From JBHIEE01 sp046760445 (lineage in GTDB: Bacteria > Acidobacteriota > Aminicenantia > JdFR-78), in contig JBHIEE010000017.1 in NCBI GenBank assembly GCA_046760445.1, forward strand, positions 1 to 33,223: a DNA stretch of 33,223 nt, written 5' to 3'. Under the pieces are notes generated by a model. It ran no database searches, was not told the DNA's origin, and saw nothing but the letters and a program-made list of their open reading frames with translations. This document shows positions 1 through 8,854 of the stretch, one piece after another; position 1 is the stretch's first letter; each line of letters begins with the position of its first letter. The position numbers were made by a program, and so were the translations under genes.

Positions 1-49
1 TTTCCAATTTCCATTTTCCAATTTCCAATTTCCATCTTGCTTCCTGCTT
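1..49. repeat. Heptanucleotide-word repeat array downstream of cysS
   Basis: Seven consecutive 7-nt words tile positions 1-49 without a gap: TTTCCAA, TTTCCAT, TTTCCAA, TTTCCAA, TTTCCAT, CTTGCTT, CCTGCTT. The array abuts the cysS stop codon (TAG read from 50-52) and may continue left of the window. It closely resembles the array at 32590-32690, which also lies just 3' of a minus-strand gene. Confidence 0.75.
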
Positions 50-1444
50 CTATTTTATTATTTTCCATCTAACTCCATTCTTGGTATCTTCTAAGATAAT
101 TCCTTTTTCATGAAGTTCCTTTCTAATTTTATCAGCTAAAACAAAATTTTTCTCTTTCCGAGCCTGTTCACGTTGCTTGATTTTTTCCATAATTTCAGGA
201 GGAAGTTTCTCCTCAACTTTTTTAGGCAGTAAACCAAGGACTGAATCTATTTCTTTTAACCAATTCAAAATATTTTTTACATCTTGAGTAAATATTTTAT
301 TTTCAACCAATAAAATATTTATTTCCTTGATCATTTTAAATAAGGTAGTTAAAGAAATGGTAATGTTTAAGTCATTATTTAACCCAGCTTCAAATTGTTC
401 TTTTGCTTTAGTAATAATTTTATTTACTTTCTTTGATTCTCCGGGAGGGAAAGAGCGATTTTCTAATTCATAAACAAAATTTCTGATTCTTTGAACAGAA
501 GAAGTGGCTTGTTCTAAAAAATTGAAGGTAAAATCTAAAACCTTCCGATAGTGAGTGGACATCAGTAAAAACCTGATTGCTTGAGGATCATAATTTTTAG
601 CTAGTAGATCTCTTAGCGTATAATAGTTTCCTTTAGATTTTGACATTTTTTCGCCATTAACAATTAAATGATGGCAGTGAAGCCAATAGTTAACAAATTT
701 CTTGCCAGTATAGGCTTCTGATTGAGCAATCTCATTTTCATGATGAGGAAAAATGTTATCTACTCCTCCACAATGAATATCAAAAGTTTCTCCCAAATAT
801 TTCATGCTCATCGCAGAGCATTCTATATGCCAACCTGGTCTTCCTGCTCCTAATTCTGTATCCCAATATGGTTCGTTTTTCTTCTTTGCCTTCCATAGAA
901 CAAAATCATGAATATCTTCTTTTTCATATTCATCACTATCTATTCGTCCGGTAGTTTTTAAATCACCAATTTTAATTTTAGAGAGTCGTCCATAATTAAG
1001 GAATGAAGAAATATTAAAATAAATAGAACCATCTTTTTCATAAGCATGTTCCTTATCCATCAATCCTTTTATTATTTTTACCATTTCTCCAATATGTTCG
1101 GTAGCTCGTGGATAGTAGTCGGCTCTTTTGACATTCAAGGTATCAATATCTTCGAAAAAAGCTTGGATATATTTTTCAGTGAATTCATTTAAAGTTTTCC
1201 CTTCAGCTTTTGAGCCTTTGATTGTTTTATCATCCACATCAGTAATATTCATCACATGAACCACTTTATAGCCCAGATGCTTTAAAAAACGCTTCAGGAG
1301 ATCCTCAAAGATATAAGCTCTGAAATTGCCAATATGAGCATAATCATATACTGTTGGACCGCAGGTATAAATTTTAACTTCACCCGATTTCAGGGGCTGA
1401 AAAGATTCTACTTTTCCACTGAGCGTGTTGAATAATTTTAACAT
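50..1444 (-). CDS. cysS: Cysteinyl-tRNA synthetase
   Basis: This cytoplasmic class I aminoacyl-tRNA synthetase charges tRNA-Cys with cysteine using ATP. The 464-residue product is full length for the family. The class I signature HIGN is at residues 37-40 and KMSKS at 266-270. The zinc ligands expected in CysRS are present: C28, C209, H234 and E238, the last two in a PHHENE context. The C-terminal region after about residue 310 is the helical bundle and anticodon-binding part. The start is the ATG at 1442-1444, supported by N-terminal homology. No Shine-Dalgarno sequence precedes it. A good promoter ends 9 nt upstream, so the mRNA is probably leaderless. The gene stands alone, with a repeat array directly after its stop codon. 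Confidence 0.97.
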   Translation of the reverse strand: MLKLFNTLSGKVESFQPLKSGEVKIYTCGPTVYDYAHIGNFRAYIFEDLLKRFLKHLGYKVVHVMNITDVDDKTIKGSKAEGKTLNEFTEKYIQAFFEDIDTLNVKRADYYPRATEHIGEMVKIIKGLMDKEHAYEKDGSIYFNISSFLNYGRLSKIKIGDLKTTGRIDSDEYEKEDIHDFVLWKAKKKNEPYWDTELGAGRPGWHIECSAMSMKYLGETFDIHCGGVDNIFPHHENEIAQSEAYTGKKFVNYWLHCHHLIVNGEKMSKSKGNYYTLRDLLAKNYDPQAIRFLLMSTHYRKVLDFTFNFLEQATSSVQRIRNFVYELENRSFPPGESKKVNKIITKAKEQFEAGLNNDLNITISLTTLFKMIKEINILLVENKIFTQDVKNILNWLKEIDSVLGLLPKKVEEKLPPEIMEKIKQREQARKEKNFVLADKIRKELHEKGIILEDTKNGVRWKIIK

Positions 1445-1453
1445 AGACAGACT

Positions 1454-1482
1454 ATAATAACTAAAATTATGAGCATTTTCAA
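1454..1482 (-). promoter_or_regulatory. Predicted sigma70-type promoter of cysS
   Basis: Read on the minus strand, TTGAAA (1482-1477) is separated by exactly 17 nt from TATTAT (1459-1454). Only 9 nt separate the -10 box from the ATG of cysS, so the transcript should begin 2-3 nt before the start codon. The boxes are seen directly; the transcription start is inferred. Confidence 0.55.
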
Positions 1483-1700
1483 CAAATGATCTTTATCGTA
1501 TTGTAGTTTAATTGGACTTTAGTGTATATTATGTGTTCCCTAATGAAAATTCTCCGTGAGGTTGACAAATATCGCGAGAAATGATAGATATAAAATTCCA
1601 CAAAAAATAAAAAGCGAATTTTCTGGTTGAGAATTTATCAAGATCACTTTCAGATTATGTTTAGGTATCGGAATTTCAATATATGAGTAGGAATAAGATA

Positions 1701-1820
1701 AAAATACTAAATTCTAAATCTGAAATCCTAAACAAACTCATCCCGAGTGCTCGGGACAAATGACAGAAACTGTTTAGAATTTAGTGCTTTGGATTTGGGA
1801 TTTTACCGAACGAAGTGAGG
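1701..1820. repeat. Palindromic heptad-word element with GC-rich core
   Basis: The left arm (1701-1734) and right arm (1771-1804) are inverted copies matching at 24 of 34 positions without a gap, by my hand alignment. Each arm consists of 7-nt words; the left arm has ACTAAAT, TCTAAAT, CTGAAAT, CCTAAAC at 1706-1733. Between the arms lies TCCCGAGTGCTCGGGA (1741-1756), a near-perfect palindrome. The word CGAAGTGAGG follows at 1811-1820, 16 nt before the tRNA gene. Confidence 0.75.
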
Positions 1821-1836
1821 CATATCTTGGATATAG

Positions 1837-1921
1837 GGGCAGATGGCGGAACTGGTATACGCGCTAGGCTTAGGACCTAGTTCCTTATTAAGGATTGCGG
1901 GTTCGAATCCCGCTCTGCCCA
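1837..1921 (+). tRNA. tRNA-Leu (anticodon TAG)
   Basis: A complete type II cloverleaf can be folded by eye. The acceptor stem pairs GGGCAGA (1837-1843) with TCTGCCC (1914-1920), with discriminator A at 1921. The anticodon stem CTAGG/CCTAG encloses the loop CTTAGGA, giving anticodon TAG, which reads CUN leucine codons. A long variable arm (TCCTTATTAAGGA) is the hallmark of Leu, Ser and Tyr tRNAs. The T arm is GCGGG-TTCGAAT-CCCGC. The sequence after the discriminator is CTA, so the CCA end is not encoded and must be added enzymatically. The trigger factor start lies 22 nt downstream, so co-transcription is likely. Confidence 0.97.
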
Positions 1922-1943
1922 CTAAGTTTAGATTATATTGATA

Positions 1944-3224
1944 ATGGAAATAACAAGCACACTTAAAGAAATAAGTCAATGCAAACGAGAAATAGGGATT
2001 GAAGTTCCCTCGGAAAAAGTATCTATAGAGTTTGAAGAAATAGTAAAACGGTATGCTTCGAGAGTAAAAATTCAAGGGTTTAGACCTGGGAAAGCTCCTA
2101 AAGAAATGGTGAGAAGATTATTTCTTGAGCAGATAAAAAATGATTTAATTGAAAATATAGTGCCTGAGAGTTTAAATAAAATTTTAAAGGAGAGGAATTT
2201 AACCCCGATCAATACTCCAGTAGTTTATGATATCAATTTTGAGGAAGGAGAGCCTCTTCAGTTCAAGGCATCATTTGAAGTTTTACCTATTTTCGAGGTC
2301 AAGAAATATAAAGGAATTAAAATTGAGAAGGGAAAGGTTACAGTGACCAAAGAAGAAATAGAAGCTTCCTTAGAAACTTTAAGGCAGAGGGCAGCTGAAT
2401 ACATCCCTGTTGAAAACAGAGGAATAAAGAAGGGAGATTATGTCGTTGCTCAGATTTCAGGAAGAATTTTAGAGAGTAAGAGAAATCTCCCAACTGAAAG
2501 AATAGTGATTTTAGCTGGTCATCCATCTAATGAGAAAATATTAAATGAAAATTTGGAGGGAATGAAACCGAATGAAGAGAAAAGCTTTGTGATTCCTTAT
2601 AATAAGGATCATAAGAATAAGAAATTAGCGGGCAAAAAAGTGGAGTATTGTTTTAAAGTTTTGTCAATTAAAGAAAAAAAATTACCAGAAATAAATGATA
2701 ATTTTGCCAAAGATTTAGGGGAATATGAAAACCTGTCTGATTTAAAGAATAATATTAAAGAGGCAATTAAAACTAACAAAGAAAAGCTACTTCAAAATGA
2801 GACAGCAGGAAAGATTCTTGAAAAAATTGCTGAAAAAACATCTTTTGAAATTCCAGAATGTTTAGTAGAAATTGAGGTGAATCAGATAGTTAAAGATAGG
2901 TTTTCAGGGGTTAATTACAATCAATTAAATAAAATAAATTTTAAAGATTTGAAGGAGAAATATCAAAAAGAAGCAGAGAAAAATGTAAAACATTACTTGA
3001 TTCTTCGTAAAATTGCTGAAAAGGAAAAAATTGAAGTGGGAGAGAAAGAAATAGATGATGAAATTAAAGCTTTTGCAGAAAGAAATAACTTGTCGTATGA
3101 AACAGTAAAGAGAAAAATTGATGAGGAAGGAGGAAGAAAAGAAATAAAAAATGATATTTTACTTAAAAAGACAGTTGACTTTTTGTTAAAAGAAGCTATA
3201 ATTAAAAATAGGGTTGATAAATGA
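1944..3224 (+). CDS. tig: Trigger factor, ribosome-associated chaperone
   Basis: Trigger factor binds ribosomal protein L23 at the tunnel exit, chaperones nascent chains and has peptidyl-prolyl isomerase activity. The N-terminal ribosome-binding domain carries the signature GFRPGKAP near residues 46-53. A divergent FKBP-type isomerase domain follows at about 150-245, then the helical C-terminal arms. The ATG at 1944 is chosen because the family begins a few residues before the conserved KEISQCKREI segment. An in-frame TTG at 1938 would add two residues. Neither has a clear Shine-Dalgarno sequence. The stop overlaps the clpP start by 4 nt (ATGA), so the two are translationally coupled. tig-clpP-clpX-lon is a common bacterial order. 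Confidence 0.95.
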   Translation: MEITSTLKEISQCKREIGIEVPSEKVSIEFEEIVKRYASRVKIQGFRPGKAPKEMVRRLFLEQIKNDLIENIVPESLNKILKERNLTPINTPVVYDINFEEGEPLQFKASFEVLPIFEVKKYKGIKIEKGKVTVTKEEIEASLETLRQRAAEYIPVENRGIKKGDYVVAQISGRILESKRNLPTERIVILAGHPSNEKILNENLEGMKPNEEKSFVIPYNKDHKNKKLAGKKVEYCFKVLSIKEKKLPEINDNFAKDLGEYENLSDLKNNIKEAIKTNKEKLLQNETAGKILEKIAEKTSFEIPECLVEIEVNQIVKDRFSGVNYNQLNKINFKDLKEKYQKEAEKNVKHYLILRKIAEKEKIEVGEKEIDDEIKAFAERNNLSYETVKRKIDEEGGRKEIKNDILLKKTVDFLLKEAIIKNRVDK

Positions 3225-3805
3225 CCTTGATTCCTTTCATTGTTGAACAAGATGGGAGAGGGGAGAGAGCATACGATATTTATTCTCGTCTCCTTAAAGA
3301 TAATATAATTTTTATTGGTTCAGAGCTAGATGATGATATAGCTAATTTAGCCGTTGCCCAGATGTTATATTTAGAAGCCACTAACCCTGAAAAAGATATT
3401 TATCTTTATATAAATTCCCCAGGTGGGGCTGTTACTGCGGGATTAGCTATTTATGATACAATACAATTCATTAAGCCTGATGTGGCCACTATTTGCATCG
3501 GTCAAGCTGCTAGTATGGGAGCTTTACTTTTAGCTGCTGGGGCTAAGGGTAAACGTTCTGCTTTACCAAATTCAAGAATAATTCTCCATCAACCATTTGG
3601 TGGTTTTCAAGGACAGGCTTCTGATGTAGCGATTCATGCTAAGGAGATTCTTAGAATAAGGAAAAAGTTGAACGAAATCCTAATGAAACATACCGGTCAA
3701 CCAAAAGAAAAGATTCAGGTGGATATTGATCGCGATTTTATTATGACTCCGGATCAAGCGAAGGAATATGGTATAATAGATAATATCATAATTAAAAGAG
3801 ATTAA
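3221..3805 (+). CDS. clpP: ATP-dependent Clp protease proteolytic subunit
   Basis: ClpP forms the double-heptamer serine protease chamber that degrades proteins fed in by ClpX or related unfoldases. The 194-residue product has the full catalytic triad: S98 in GQAASMGA, H123 in ILHQPFGG, and D172 in DIDRDF. The oxyanion-region SPGG is at about 66-69. The N-terminus is short and of ordinary length. The start codon overlaps the tig stop (ATGA at 3221-3224). clpX follows after 59 bp, so the unfoldase and protease partners sit together. Confidence 0.97.
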   Translation: MTLIPFIVEQDGRGERAYDIYSRLLKDNIIFIGSELDDDIANLAVAQMLYLEATNPEKDIYLYINSPGGAVTAGLAIYDTIQFIKPDVATICIGQAASMGALLLAAGAKGKRSALPNSRIILHQPFGGFQGQASDVAIHAKEILRIRKKLNEILMKHTGQPKEKIQVDIDRDFIMTPDQAKEYGIIDNIIIKRD

Positions 3806-3864
3806 CCTTCCTTTAGTTTATAAAAAGATGGTATTCTGGCGAGGGAAATTTTAAAGGTGTGTGA

Positions 3865-5121
3865 ATGAGAGATAATTATCGAGAAAAATATGGAACAAAT
3901 ATTAAGTGTTCATTCTGTAGCCGAGGTCAATCTCAGGTTAAAAAATTAATAGCAGGTCCAAGTGGAGTTTATATTTGTGATAATTGTGTAGAAGTTGCTC
4001 ATTCTATCTTAACAGCAGACAAAATTAAAGAAGAGGAGAAATATTTAAGAAGTAGTTTTCTCACTCCTTATCAAATAAAGAGTGCATTAGATGAATATGT
4101 CATTGGTCAAGAAAAAGCCAAGAAAAAATTATCAGTTGCTGTTTATAATCATTATAAAAGAATTCGTTTACATAAGACAATTAAAGATGTGGAGATTACT
4201 AAAAGTAATATACTTTTGATTGGACCAACCGGTACAGGTAAGACATTATTAGCTCAGACATTAGCTAAAATTTTATCGGTACCGTTTGCTATTGCTGATG
4301 CTACTACTTTAACCGAGGCAGGCTATGTTGGGGAAGATGTGGAAAATATCATTTTAAAATTGTATCAGGCAGCTAATGGGGATATAGAGAAAACTCAACA
4401 AGGGATAGTTTATATTGATGAAATAGATAAAATTAGTCGGAAAAGTGACAGTCCCTCAATTACCCGAGATGTTTCTGGAGAAGGAGTACAGCAGGCACTG
4501 TTAAAGATTATTGAGGGAGCCATCGCTAATGTTCCTCCTCATGGAGGAAGGAAGCATCCTTACCAAGAATTTATTCCCATTGATACGACAAACATTCTTT
4601 TTATTTGTGGAGGAGCATTTATTGGTTTAGATAAAATTATTAGTCAAAGGATTGGAAAAAGTACAGTAGGTTTTAAATCTAATATCTCTCGGAAAAAAAC
4701 TGAAGGAACTGATGCTCTTTATGGTCACCTTCAACCTCAAGATTTGATTAAATATGGTTTAATTCCAGAATTAGTTGGGAGAATCCCTCTTGTAGCTGTG
4801 CTATCTGAGCTTGATGAAAATGCTTTGATAGATATTCTAACTCTACCCAAAAACGCAGTAATCAAACAGTTCAAAAAGCTTTTTGAACTGGAAAGAGTAG
4901 AATTAGAATTTACTCCTGGGGCTCTTCGGCTCATTGCTCGAAAAGCATTAGAAAAGAAAGTGGGTGCGCGAGGTTTAAGAACTATAATTGAAGATTTAAT
5001 GCTTGATTTGATGTTTCACCTTCCCAGCCGTCGAAAACTCAAGAAGTTCGTCATTACCGAAAAAATGGTTAAAGAGAAAGAATTAGATTTCAAAAAATTA
5101 GAAAAAGCAGTAGGAATGTAA
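3865..5121 (+). CDS. clpX: ATP-dependent Clp protease ATP-binding subunit ClpX
   Basis: ClpX is the hexameric AAA+ unfoldase that recognises substrates and threads them into ClpP. The N-terminal zinc-binding domain has C15, C18, C38 and C41. Walker A GPTGTGKT is at 120-127, the pore loop GYVG at 153-156, and Walker B IVYIDEID at about 181-188. The RKH pore-entry loop (GGRKHP), a VGF tripeptide matching the ClpP-docking IGF loop, and the sensor-2 motif GARGLR are all present. The ATG at 3865 is preceded by AAAGGTG as a Shine-Dalgarno sequence. Length (418 residues) is typical. lon starts 2 nt after the stop. Confidence 0.97.
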   Translation: MRDNYREKYGTNIKCSFCSRGQSQVKKLIAGPSGVYICDNCVEVAHSILTADKIKEEEKYLRSSFLTPYQIKSALDEYVIGQEKAKKKLSVAVYNHYKRIRLHKTIKDVEITKSNILLIGPTGTGKTLLAQTLAKILSVPFAIADATTLTEAGYVGEDVENIILKLYQAANGDIEKTQQGIVYIDEIDKISRKSDSPSITRDVSGEGVQQALLKIIEGAIANVPPHGGRKHPYQEFIPIDTTNILFICGGAFIGLDKIISQRIGKSTVGFKSNISRKKTEGTDALYGHLQPQDLIKYGLIPELVGRIPLVAVLSELDENALIDILTLPKNAVIKQFKKLFELERVELEFTPGALRLIARKALEKKVGARGLRTIIEDLMLDLMFHLPSRRKLKKFVITEKMVKEKELDFKKLEKAVGM

Positions 5122-5123
5122 AA

Positions 5124-7505
5124 ATGTATGATCCTCAGTATGAAAAAACAGAAATTATTAAGTCTTACCCTTTAATTCCTCTAAGAGATTTAGTTATCTT
5201 TCCAAGTACTCTAGTGCCATTTATTATTGGGCGAAGTTCTTCCATTCAGGCTTTAGAAAAAGCAATGGAGAAGGATAGAATTGTTTTTCTCTCAACTCAA
5301 ATCGACCCTTCTTTGGATTTACCCAAACCCAAAGATATTTACTCAACTGGTGTTATTGCTAAGATAATTCAAACAATGAAAACTGCTGATAATAATCTTA
5401 AAGTAGTGATTGAAGGGAAAAAAAGAGCAAGAATTATTGAATTTCTAAGTCTTTATCCTTTTTATGAGGTTCTGACCAAGGAAATTATGATACCAGAGAT
5501 ATCCCCCGAAGAAATTAGAGATGTTCTCCATCAGGTTCTGAGTCTATTTGAAGAATATGTCAAAATTAGTCGAAATGTAAATTTTGAATCGATTATCCCA
5601 GCATTAAGAGATAATACAGCGGATAGGATTGCTGATATTATTGCTTCTCATCTATATCTTTCAGTTGAAGAAAAACAAAACTTAGTTGAGACGATAAATC
5701 CCAATGAAAGATTAAGAAGACTCAGTTTCCTTCTGGAAAATGAGCTGATTAGAATCCGTTCAAAATTAAAAAAAGGAAAAAGAATTATCTCTCCAGGTCA
5801 AGAAGTAAAGCAGAGAATTTTTAATAAAGGTTTAGGGACAAAAAGGGATGATCAATACAGTGAAATTGAGGAATTAAGACATAAAATTGAAACCACTTCT
5901 ATGCCTAATGACGCCAAAGAAAAAGCCTTTAAAGAGTTAGAAAGATTAGAATCAATGCCTCCTATGTCAGCTGAAGCAACTGTTAGTCGAAGTTATCTTG
6001 ACTGGCTCTTAGCTGTTCCATGGAATAAAAAATCAAGAGAAAAAAGAGATCTGAAATTAGCTGAAAAAATATTAAATGAAGACCATTATGGATTGGAAAA
6101 AATAAAAGAAAGAATCCTTGAGTATTTAGCTATTCGTCAGTTAATAAAAAATCCAAAAGGAGCTATTCTGTGTTTCGTGGGACCTCCTGGCGTGGGTAAA
6201 AGTTCTTTAGCTCGATCTATTGCTCGGGCAACTGGAAGAAGATTTGTTCGCCTTTCCTTAGGGGGAGTTAGAGATGAAGCAGAAATTAGGGGTCATCGGA
6301 GAACATATATTGGTGCTTATCCAGGAAGAATTATTCAGATGATTAAAAAAGCTGGGACAAAAAATCCAGTTTTTCTTTTAGATGAAGTTGATAAAATGAG
6401 TATGGATTTTAGAGGGGATCCTGCTGCTGCGTTATTAGAGGTTTTAGACCCAGAGCAAAACAACACCTTCTTGGATCATTATTTAGATACAGAATTTGAT
6501 CTATCTCAAGTAATGTTTATTACCACGGGAAATATACTTCAACCTATTCCTACGGCCTTAGTTGACCGAATGGAAGTTCTCAGATTACCTGGTTATACTG
6601 AGGATGAAAAACTCGAAATTGGGAAGCGTTTTTTGGTTAAAAAACAATTAAAAGCCCATGGTATTAAAGAAAATAATCTCAAACTTACTGATGAGGGGAT
6701 TTTAGGAATTATCCGAAGTTATACTCGAGAGGCAGGAGTGAGGAATTTAGAAAGAGAAATTAGTTCAATTTGTCGAAAAGTGGCTAGAAAAATAGTCTCC
6801 CAAGGAAAAGATTTTTCAAAAACAATTACTAAAGAAAACTTAGAAGAATATTTAGGTGTTCCTAAGTATAGAAGAATAACAATTGATAAGAAAGATGAAA
6901 TAGGAGTGGCATATGGTTTAGCTTGGACAGAATTTGGAGGGGAAGTGTTGACTTTTGAAGCAACTAAGGTTCAGGGGAAAGGGAATTTGACCCTGACTGG
7001 ACATTTGGGTGAAATAATGCAGGAATCAGCTCAGGCTGCTTTCAGCTATGTTAAATCTAAAATTTTAGAAATAGGTATTGCTAAAAATTTACATAAGAAT
7101 TATGATATTCATATCCATGTTCCTGAAGGTTCAATTCCTAAAGAAGGTCCCTCAGCAGGTATAACTATTGCTACAGCAGTAATTTCGCTTCTTTCAGGAA
7201 TACCGGTCAATAAGAATGTAACGATGACAGGAGAAATTACTCTGCGAGGGAAAATACTACCTGTTGGAGGAATTAAAGAAAAAATATTAGCTGCTCATCG
7301 GGCAGAAGTAAAAGAAGTTTTGATTCCTAAAGATAATAAGGCTGATTTAAGTGATATTCCTAAAAAAATAAAAGACAAATTAAATATTCATTTAGTTAAA
7401 AATATGGAAGAGGTTCTTCAAAAAGCCTTAATTAAACCTTTAATCAAACATGAAGAAAGTAAGGATTTAACTCAGGATTTATCTAAAATTCCTTTAACTA
7501 ACTGA
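5124..7505 (+). CDS. lon: ATP-dependent Lon protease
   Basis: Lon is a single-chain hexameric AAA+ serine protease that removes misfolded and regulatory proteins. The LAN substrate-binding domain covers about residues 12-205. The AAA+ module has Walker A GPPGVGKS at 353-360 and Walker B FLLDEVDK around 417-424. The C-terminal protease domain has the Ser-Lys dyad: S677 in EGPSAG and K720 in GGIKEK, 43 residues apart as in the E. coli enzyme. Length (793) is normal. One oddity: residues 213-245, where the family has a conserved coiled-coil motif of the YYLREQLKAIQKELG type, read quite differently here (see findings). Only 2 nt separate it from clpX, implying one operon. Confidence 0.95.
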   Translation: MYDPQYEKTEIIKSYPLIPLRDLVIFPSTLVPFIIGRSSSIQALEKAMEKDRIVFLSTQIDPSLDLPKPKDIYSTGVIAKIIQTMKTADNNLKVVIEGKKRARIIEFLSLYPFYEVLTKEIMIPEISPEEIRDVLHQVLSLFEEYVKISRNVNFESIIPALRDNTADRIADIIASHLYLSVEEKQNLVETINPNERLRRLSFLLENELIRIRSKLKKGKRIISPGQEVKQRIFNKGLGTKRDDQYSEIEELRHKIETTSMPNDAKEKAFKELERLESMPPMSAEATVSRSYLDWLLAVPWNKKSREKRDLKLAEKILNEDHYGLEKIKERILEYLAIRQLIKNPKGAILCFVGPPGVGKSSLARSIARATGRRFVRLSLGGVRDEAEIRGHRRTYIGAYPGRIIQMIKKAGTKNPVFLLDEVDKMSMDFRGDPAAALLEVLDPEQNNTFLDHYLDTEFDLSQVMFITTGNILQPIPTALVDRMEVLRLPGYTEDEKLEIGKRFLVKKQLKAHGIKENNLKLTDEGILGIIRSYTREAGVRNLEREISSICRKVARKIVSQGKDFSKTITKENLEEYLGVPKYRRITIDKKDEIGVAYGLAWTEFGGEVLTFEATKVQGKGNLTLTGHLGEIMQESAQAAFSYVKSKILEIGIAKNLHKNYDIHIHVPEGSIPKEGPSAGITIATAVISLLSGIPVNKNVTMTGEITLRGKILPVGGIKEKILAAHRAEVKEVLIPKDNKADLSDIPKKIKDKLNIHLVKNMEEVLQKALIKPLIKHEESKDLTQDLSKIPLTN

Positions 7506-7547
7506 TAATAAAAAATTTAAATATTCAAACTGAATACAACTTCTATC

Positions 7548-7567
7548 TTCAAAAAAAATTTTTTGAA
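7548..7567 (+). promoter_or_regulatory. AT-rich hairpin touching the rho ribosome-binding site
   Basis: TTCAAAAAA (7548-7556) and TTTTTTGAA (7559-7567) are perfect inverted repeats two bases apart, in the 74-bp gap between lon and rho. The right arm overlaps the start of the rho Shine-Dalgarno region (AAAGAGG, 7566-7572). It could limit rho translation or be a chance AT-rich palindrome. Confidence 0.3.
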
Positions 7568-7579
7568 AGAGGTAAAGAA

Positions 7580-8854
7580 ATGAAAAATTATAGTTTAGCT
7601 GAACTCGAGGAAAAGAAGCTTCCTACTTTGTTAAAAATTGCTGAGGAAGTGGAAGTCCGTGATCCAGAAAATATGGGTAAACAGGAATTGATATTCAAGA
7701 TTCTTGAAGCTCAGGCTCGTAAGAATGGACACCTCTTTTCCGAAGGTGTATTGGAATGTTTGCCCGATGGATTTGGTTTTTTGAGAGCACCTGAATATAG
7801 TTATCTACCCAGTCAGGATGATATTTATGTTTCTCCTTCCCAAATCAGAAAGTTTGATTTAAGAACAGGTGATACTATTTCGGGGTTAGTTAGGCCACCT
7901 AAGGATGAAGAGAAATATTTTGCGTTGATAAAGATTGAGGCAATAAATTTCGAGCAGCCAGATTTAGCTTTAACCAAAAGAAAGGATATTTATTTTGATA
8001 ATTTAACCCCACTTTACCCCCACGAGAGAATTGTGCTTGAAACTGGAGATAGAAATAACCTTTCAGCTAGAGTAATGGATCTTCTCACTCCAATTGGTAA
8101 AGGACAAAGAGGATTAATCGTTTCTCCTCCTCGGGCTGGAAAAACAATGCTTTTGAAAACAATTGCTAAATCTATTGAGAAAAATCACCCTGAAATATTT
8201 CTGATAGTGCTATTAATTGATGAAAGACCCGAGGAAGTAACAGATTTTGAAAGAACTGTTAAAGCAGAAGTCATTAGTTCTACTTTTGATGAGCCACCTT
8301 CTCGACATGCTCAAGTAGCTGATATTGTTATTGAAAAAGCAAAAAGATTAGTGGAGCATAAACGAGATGTGGTTATTCTCCTTGATAGTATAACTCGATT
8401 AGCTCGAGCTCACAATGCAATTGTTCCTCCATCTGGGAAGGTTTTATCAGGAGGAGTCGATGCCAATGCCTTAAATAAGCCTAAAAAATTCTTTGGTTCA
8501 GCAAGGAAAATTGAAGAAGGAGGGAGTTTGACTATTATTGCAACTGCTTTAATTGATACAGGGAGTCGAATGGATGAAGTAATTTTTGAAGAATTTAAAG
8601 GCACAGGGAACATGGAAATAAATCTTGACCGCCGATTAGTGGATAAAAGATTGTTTCCAGCGATAGATATTACTCGCTCGGGCACTAGGAAAGAGGAATT
8701 ACTAATTGATCAGAAAGATTTAAATAGAATATGGGTTTTGAGAAAAGTTTTGAGTCAATTGACTGAAATAGAAGCAATGGAATTACTTCTTGAGAAATTG
8801 TCTAAAACAAAAGCGAATACTGAATTTCTTGATATGATGAGTAAAGGGTTATAA
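7580..8854 (+). CDS. rho: Transcription termination factor Rho
   Basis: Rho is a hexameric RNA helicase that binds C-rich nascent RNA and terminates transcription. The N-terminal Rho-N helix domain (residues 1-47) is followed by the cold-shock-like RNA-binding domain, with GFGFLR near 64-69. The ATPase core has a P-loop PPRAGKT at 183-189, Walker B VVILLDS at 264-270, the Q loop in the segment PPSGKVLSGGVDANAL and the R loop around IEEGGSLTI. The protein is compact at 424 residues with no large insertion. The ATG at 7580 follows a good Shine-Dalgarno (AAAGAGG). It sits downstream of lon but may have independent control. A long non-coding gap follows. Confidence 0.97.
   Translation: MKNYSLAELEEKKLPTLLKIAEEVEVRDPENMGKQELIFKILEAQARKNGHLFSEGVLECLPDGFGFLRAPEYSYLPSQDDIYVSPSQIRKFDLRTGDTISGLVRPPKDEEKYFALIKIEAINFEQPDLALTKRKDIYFDNLTPLYPHERIVLETGDRNNLSARVMDLLTPIGKGQRGLIVSPPRAGKTMLLKTIAKSIEKNHPEIFLIVLLIDERPEEVTDFERTVKAEVISSTFDEPPSRHAQVADIVIEKAKRLVEHKRDVVILLDSITRLARAHNAIVPPSGKVLSGGVDANALNKPKKFFGSARKIEEGGSLTIIATALIDTGSRMDEVIFEEFKGTGNMEINLDRRLVDKRLFPAIDITRSGTRKEELLIDQKDLNRIWVLRKVLSQLTEIEAMELLLEKLSKTKANTEFLDMMSKGL

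Larger units (their letters stand above)
1445..1836. other. Intergenic region between cysS and tRNA-Leu (no gene)
   Basis: This 392-bp gap holds no credible protein gene. Its left end carries the cysS promoter. A TTGACA at 1562-1567 with the weak -10 candidate TAGATA at 1585-1590 (17-nt spacer) could drive the tRNA-Leu and tig transcript, but the -10 match is poor. The right third (1701-1820) is a repeat element listed separately. Confidence 0.6.

Noticed and set aside
1445..1500. T-box leader for cysS (and likewise for asnS)
   Set aside because: Promoters sit directly at the start codons, leaving no leader in which a T-box could form.
1803..2075. Minus-strand open frame across tRNA-Leu (contains GRAGFEPAI)
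   Set aside because: It is the antisense of the tRNA and the start of tig; the GRAGFEPA-like string is the well-known artefact of translating a tRNA T arm in reverse.
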